Positions 6,430 to 7,086 of a DNA stretch of 7,086 bases are shown here, piece after piece. Origin of the DNA: Acidobacteriota bacterium (lineage in GTDB: Bacteria; Acidobacteriota; Vicinamibacteria; Vicinamibacterales; UBA823); assembly GCA_002714165.1 (NCBI GenBank), contig PAWT01000020.1, forward strand, positions 1 through 7,086. Reading direction: 5' to 3'. Both the position numbers and the translations under genes were made by a program. A model generated the notes under the pieces. It was not told the DNA's origin, did not search any database, and saw nothing but the letters and a program-made list of their open reading frames with translations. How positions within the stretch are numbered: the first letter of the stretch is position 1; each line of letters opens with the position of its first letter.

Positions 6430-6435
6430 ATTCTA
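6430..6435 (-). promoter_or_regulatory. Possible -10 box for the metzincin lipoprotein gene
   Basis: Minus-strand TAGAAT matches TATAAT at five of six positions and lies 42 bases before ATG 6387. No good -35 hexamer is visible at normal spacing, so this is tentative. An overlapping alternative is TCTAAT a little further upstream. Confidence 0.25.
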
Positions 6436-6477
6436 CCGCTATTAGATACAGGCCGCGTCGAGGTTGTATGGTGCTTG

Positions 6478-6486
6478 TGCCATAAT
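6478..6486 (+). promoter_or_regulatory. Extended -10 promoter element for the SGNH hydrolase gene
   Basis: TGC directly followed by CATAAT gives an extended -10 (TGn plus a five-of-six match to TATAAT), placing the transcript start near 6492-6494. No -35 box is seen 17 bases upstream, which an extended -10 can tolerate. It lies 25 bases before the start codon. Confidence 0.4.
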
Positions 6487-6494
6487 CCCCTGGG

Positions 6495-6502
6495 TAAGGA
6501 GG
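6495..6502 (+). promoter_or_regulatory. Strong Shine-Dalgarno site of the SGNH hydrolase gene
   Basis: TAAGGAGG is an essentially full match to the anti-Shine-Dalgarno sequence, nine bases before ATG 6512. It decides the start of the partial gene and suggests strong translation. Confidence 0.8.
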
Positions 6503-6511
6503 GGGTCTTCC

Positions 6512-7086
6512 ATGCGTTTCAGCACTCTTGCACGTTACCCTTCAAGCGTCGGTCGCCGAGGCTTCCTAGGGCGAATGGCGCTTAGTGTCGGTCTGGTCGC
6601 GACCTGGCCGCCAGTGTTGTCTGAGGAATCTTCGGGTGGTGGTGTTCAAGGACAGGCTTATTCTCCTGACGCTAAGGTGGTGGTCTTTCAAGGTGATTCG
6701 GTCACTGACGCTGGCCGAAATCGTGACCGAGTCGACCCCAACCATCCTACGGGTCTCGGTAGTGGATATGCGGGCATGGCCACAGGTGAATTGCTTGGGA
6801 GTGGGCCCGGTAGCCCTTGGCATTGTTATAACCGTGGGGTGAGTGGCGACAAAGTTTTCCAGTTAGCGGCGCGGTGGCAACAGGATTGTCTAGACCTCAG
6901 GCCCGACGTTCTCAGTATCCTCATTGGCGTGAACGATTTCTGGCACACATTGAGCAGCGGGTACGACGGGACAGTGGCAATCTACGAACGGGATTACCGT
7001 GCGCTACTAAACCGGACACGGGCAACGCTGCCGGACGTTACCTTCATCATCGGTGAGCCGTTTGCCGTCACGGGTGGTACGGCGCT
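6512..7086 (+). CDS. Exported SGNH/GDSL-type hydrolase (3' end outside window)
   Basis: The frame is open from ATG 6512 to the right edge (191 codons seen). Residues 14-37 (GRRGFLGRMALSVGLVATW...) form a twin-arginine-like signal peptide: RRGFLG followed by a hydrophobic stretch, so Tat export is plausible. The mature part begins an SGNH hydrolase fold. Block I is FQGDSVTDAG with nucleophile S63; NRGVSGD (107-113) is the block II glycine region; LIGVNDFW (137-144) is block III with N141 for the oxyanion hole. The block V Asp/His pair should lie beyond the edge. Such enzymes are esterases, often lysophospholipase- or carbohydrate-esterase-like, and the substrate cannot be told here. The gene is divergent from the metzincin lipoprotein gene across 124 bases. 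Confidence 0.88.
   Translation, partial: MRFSTLARYPSSVGRRGFLGRMALSVGLVATWPPVLSEESSGGGVQGQAYSPDAKVVVFQGDSVTDAGRNRDRVDPNHPTGLGSGYAGMATGELLGSGPGSPWHCYNRGVSGDKVFQLAARWQQDCLDLRPDVLSILIGVNDFWHTLSSGYDGTVAIYERDYRALLNRTRATLPDVTFIIGEPFAVTGGTA

Noticed and set aside
6566..6823. 85-codon minus-strand frame and a plus-strand frame of similar length within the SGNH gene
   Set aside because: Both are out of frame with the clear GDS/GVND-containing gene, which has a strong ribosome site.
1..7086. CRISPR arrays, insertion sequences, phage genes or defence systems
   Set aside because: No regularly spaced repeats, terminal inverted repeats, transposase or integrase motifs were seen on either strand.

Overview
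The window looks like a bacterial chromosome segment of moderately high GC. It holds five complete protein genes on the minus strand forming or adjoining a catabolic cluster, one complete exported protein gene, one tRNA gene, and two genes cut by the window edges. A predicted lipoprotein, a twin-arginine-like signal peptide and good Shine-Dalgarno sites indicate a bacterium, probably with a Gram-negative type envelope. The glycine-rich stretch followed by a 'PTAPTP' linker after the lipoprotein cysteine reminds me of Acidobacteriota-like genomes, but this is weak and I would not assign a phylum from it.

Left part (1-4535). The first ~210 bases are the 3' end of an APC-type amino acid/amine permease on the plus strand. 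It converges, with only 13 bases between stop codons, on a compact four-gene minus-strand operon. In transcription order the operon encodes a PuuA-like gamma-glutamyl-amine synthetase of the glutamine synthetase fold (4535-3153), a PuuD-like gamma-glutamyl amide hydrolase (3150-2440), a short-chain dehydrogenase (2380-1607) and an aldehyde dehydrogenase (1607-225). Spacing is 2 nt, 59 nt and a 1-nt TGATG overlap. This set suggests an amine catabolic pathway in which the amine is capped with glutamate, its carbon is oxidised by two NAD(P)-dependent dehydrogenases, and the cap is then hydrolysed off. A short-chain dehydrogenase sits where the classical E. coli Puu pathway has a flavin oxidase (PuuB). 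This points to an amino alcohol such as ethanolamine as a possible substrate; that is inference. From memory, Mycobacterium tuberculosis carries a similar gene set (glnA4-Rv2859c-aldC-Rv2857c), so the gene combination is not unique, but its chemistry is poorly established.

Middle (4536-4980). A tRNA-Arg gene (anticodon UCU, CCA encoded) lies on the minus strand between two spacers of 194 and 174 bases that hold no convincing gene.

Right part (4981-7086). A minus-strand gene encodes an exported, probably lipid-anchored protein with a bacterial Ig-like domain, a carboxypeptidase-regulatory-like domain and a metzincin zinc site (HExxHxxGxxH plus a following Met). Divergent from it across a 124-base promoter region is the 5' part of a secreted SGNH/GDSL-type hydrolase with a twin-arginine-like signal, cut by the right edge. 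These two exported hydrolases have no visible functional link to the amine operon.
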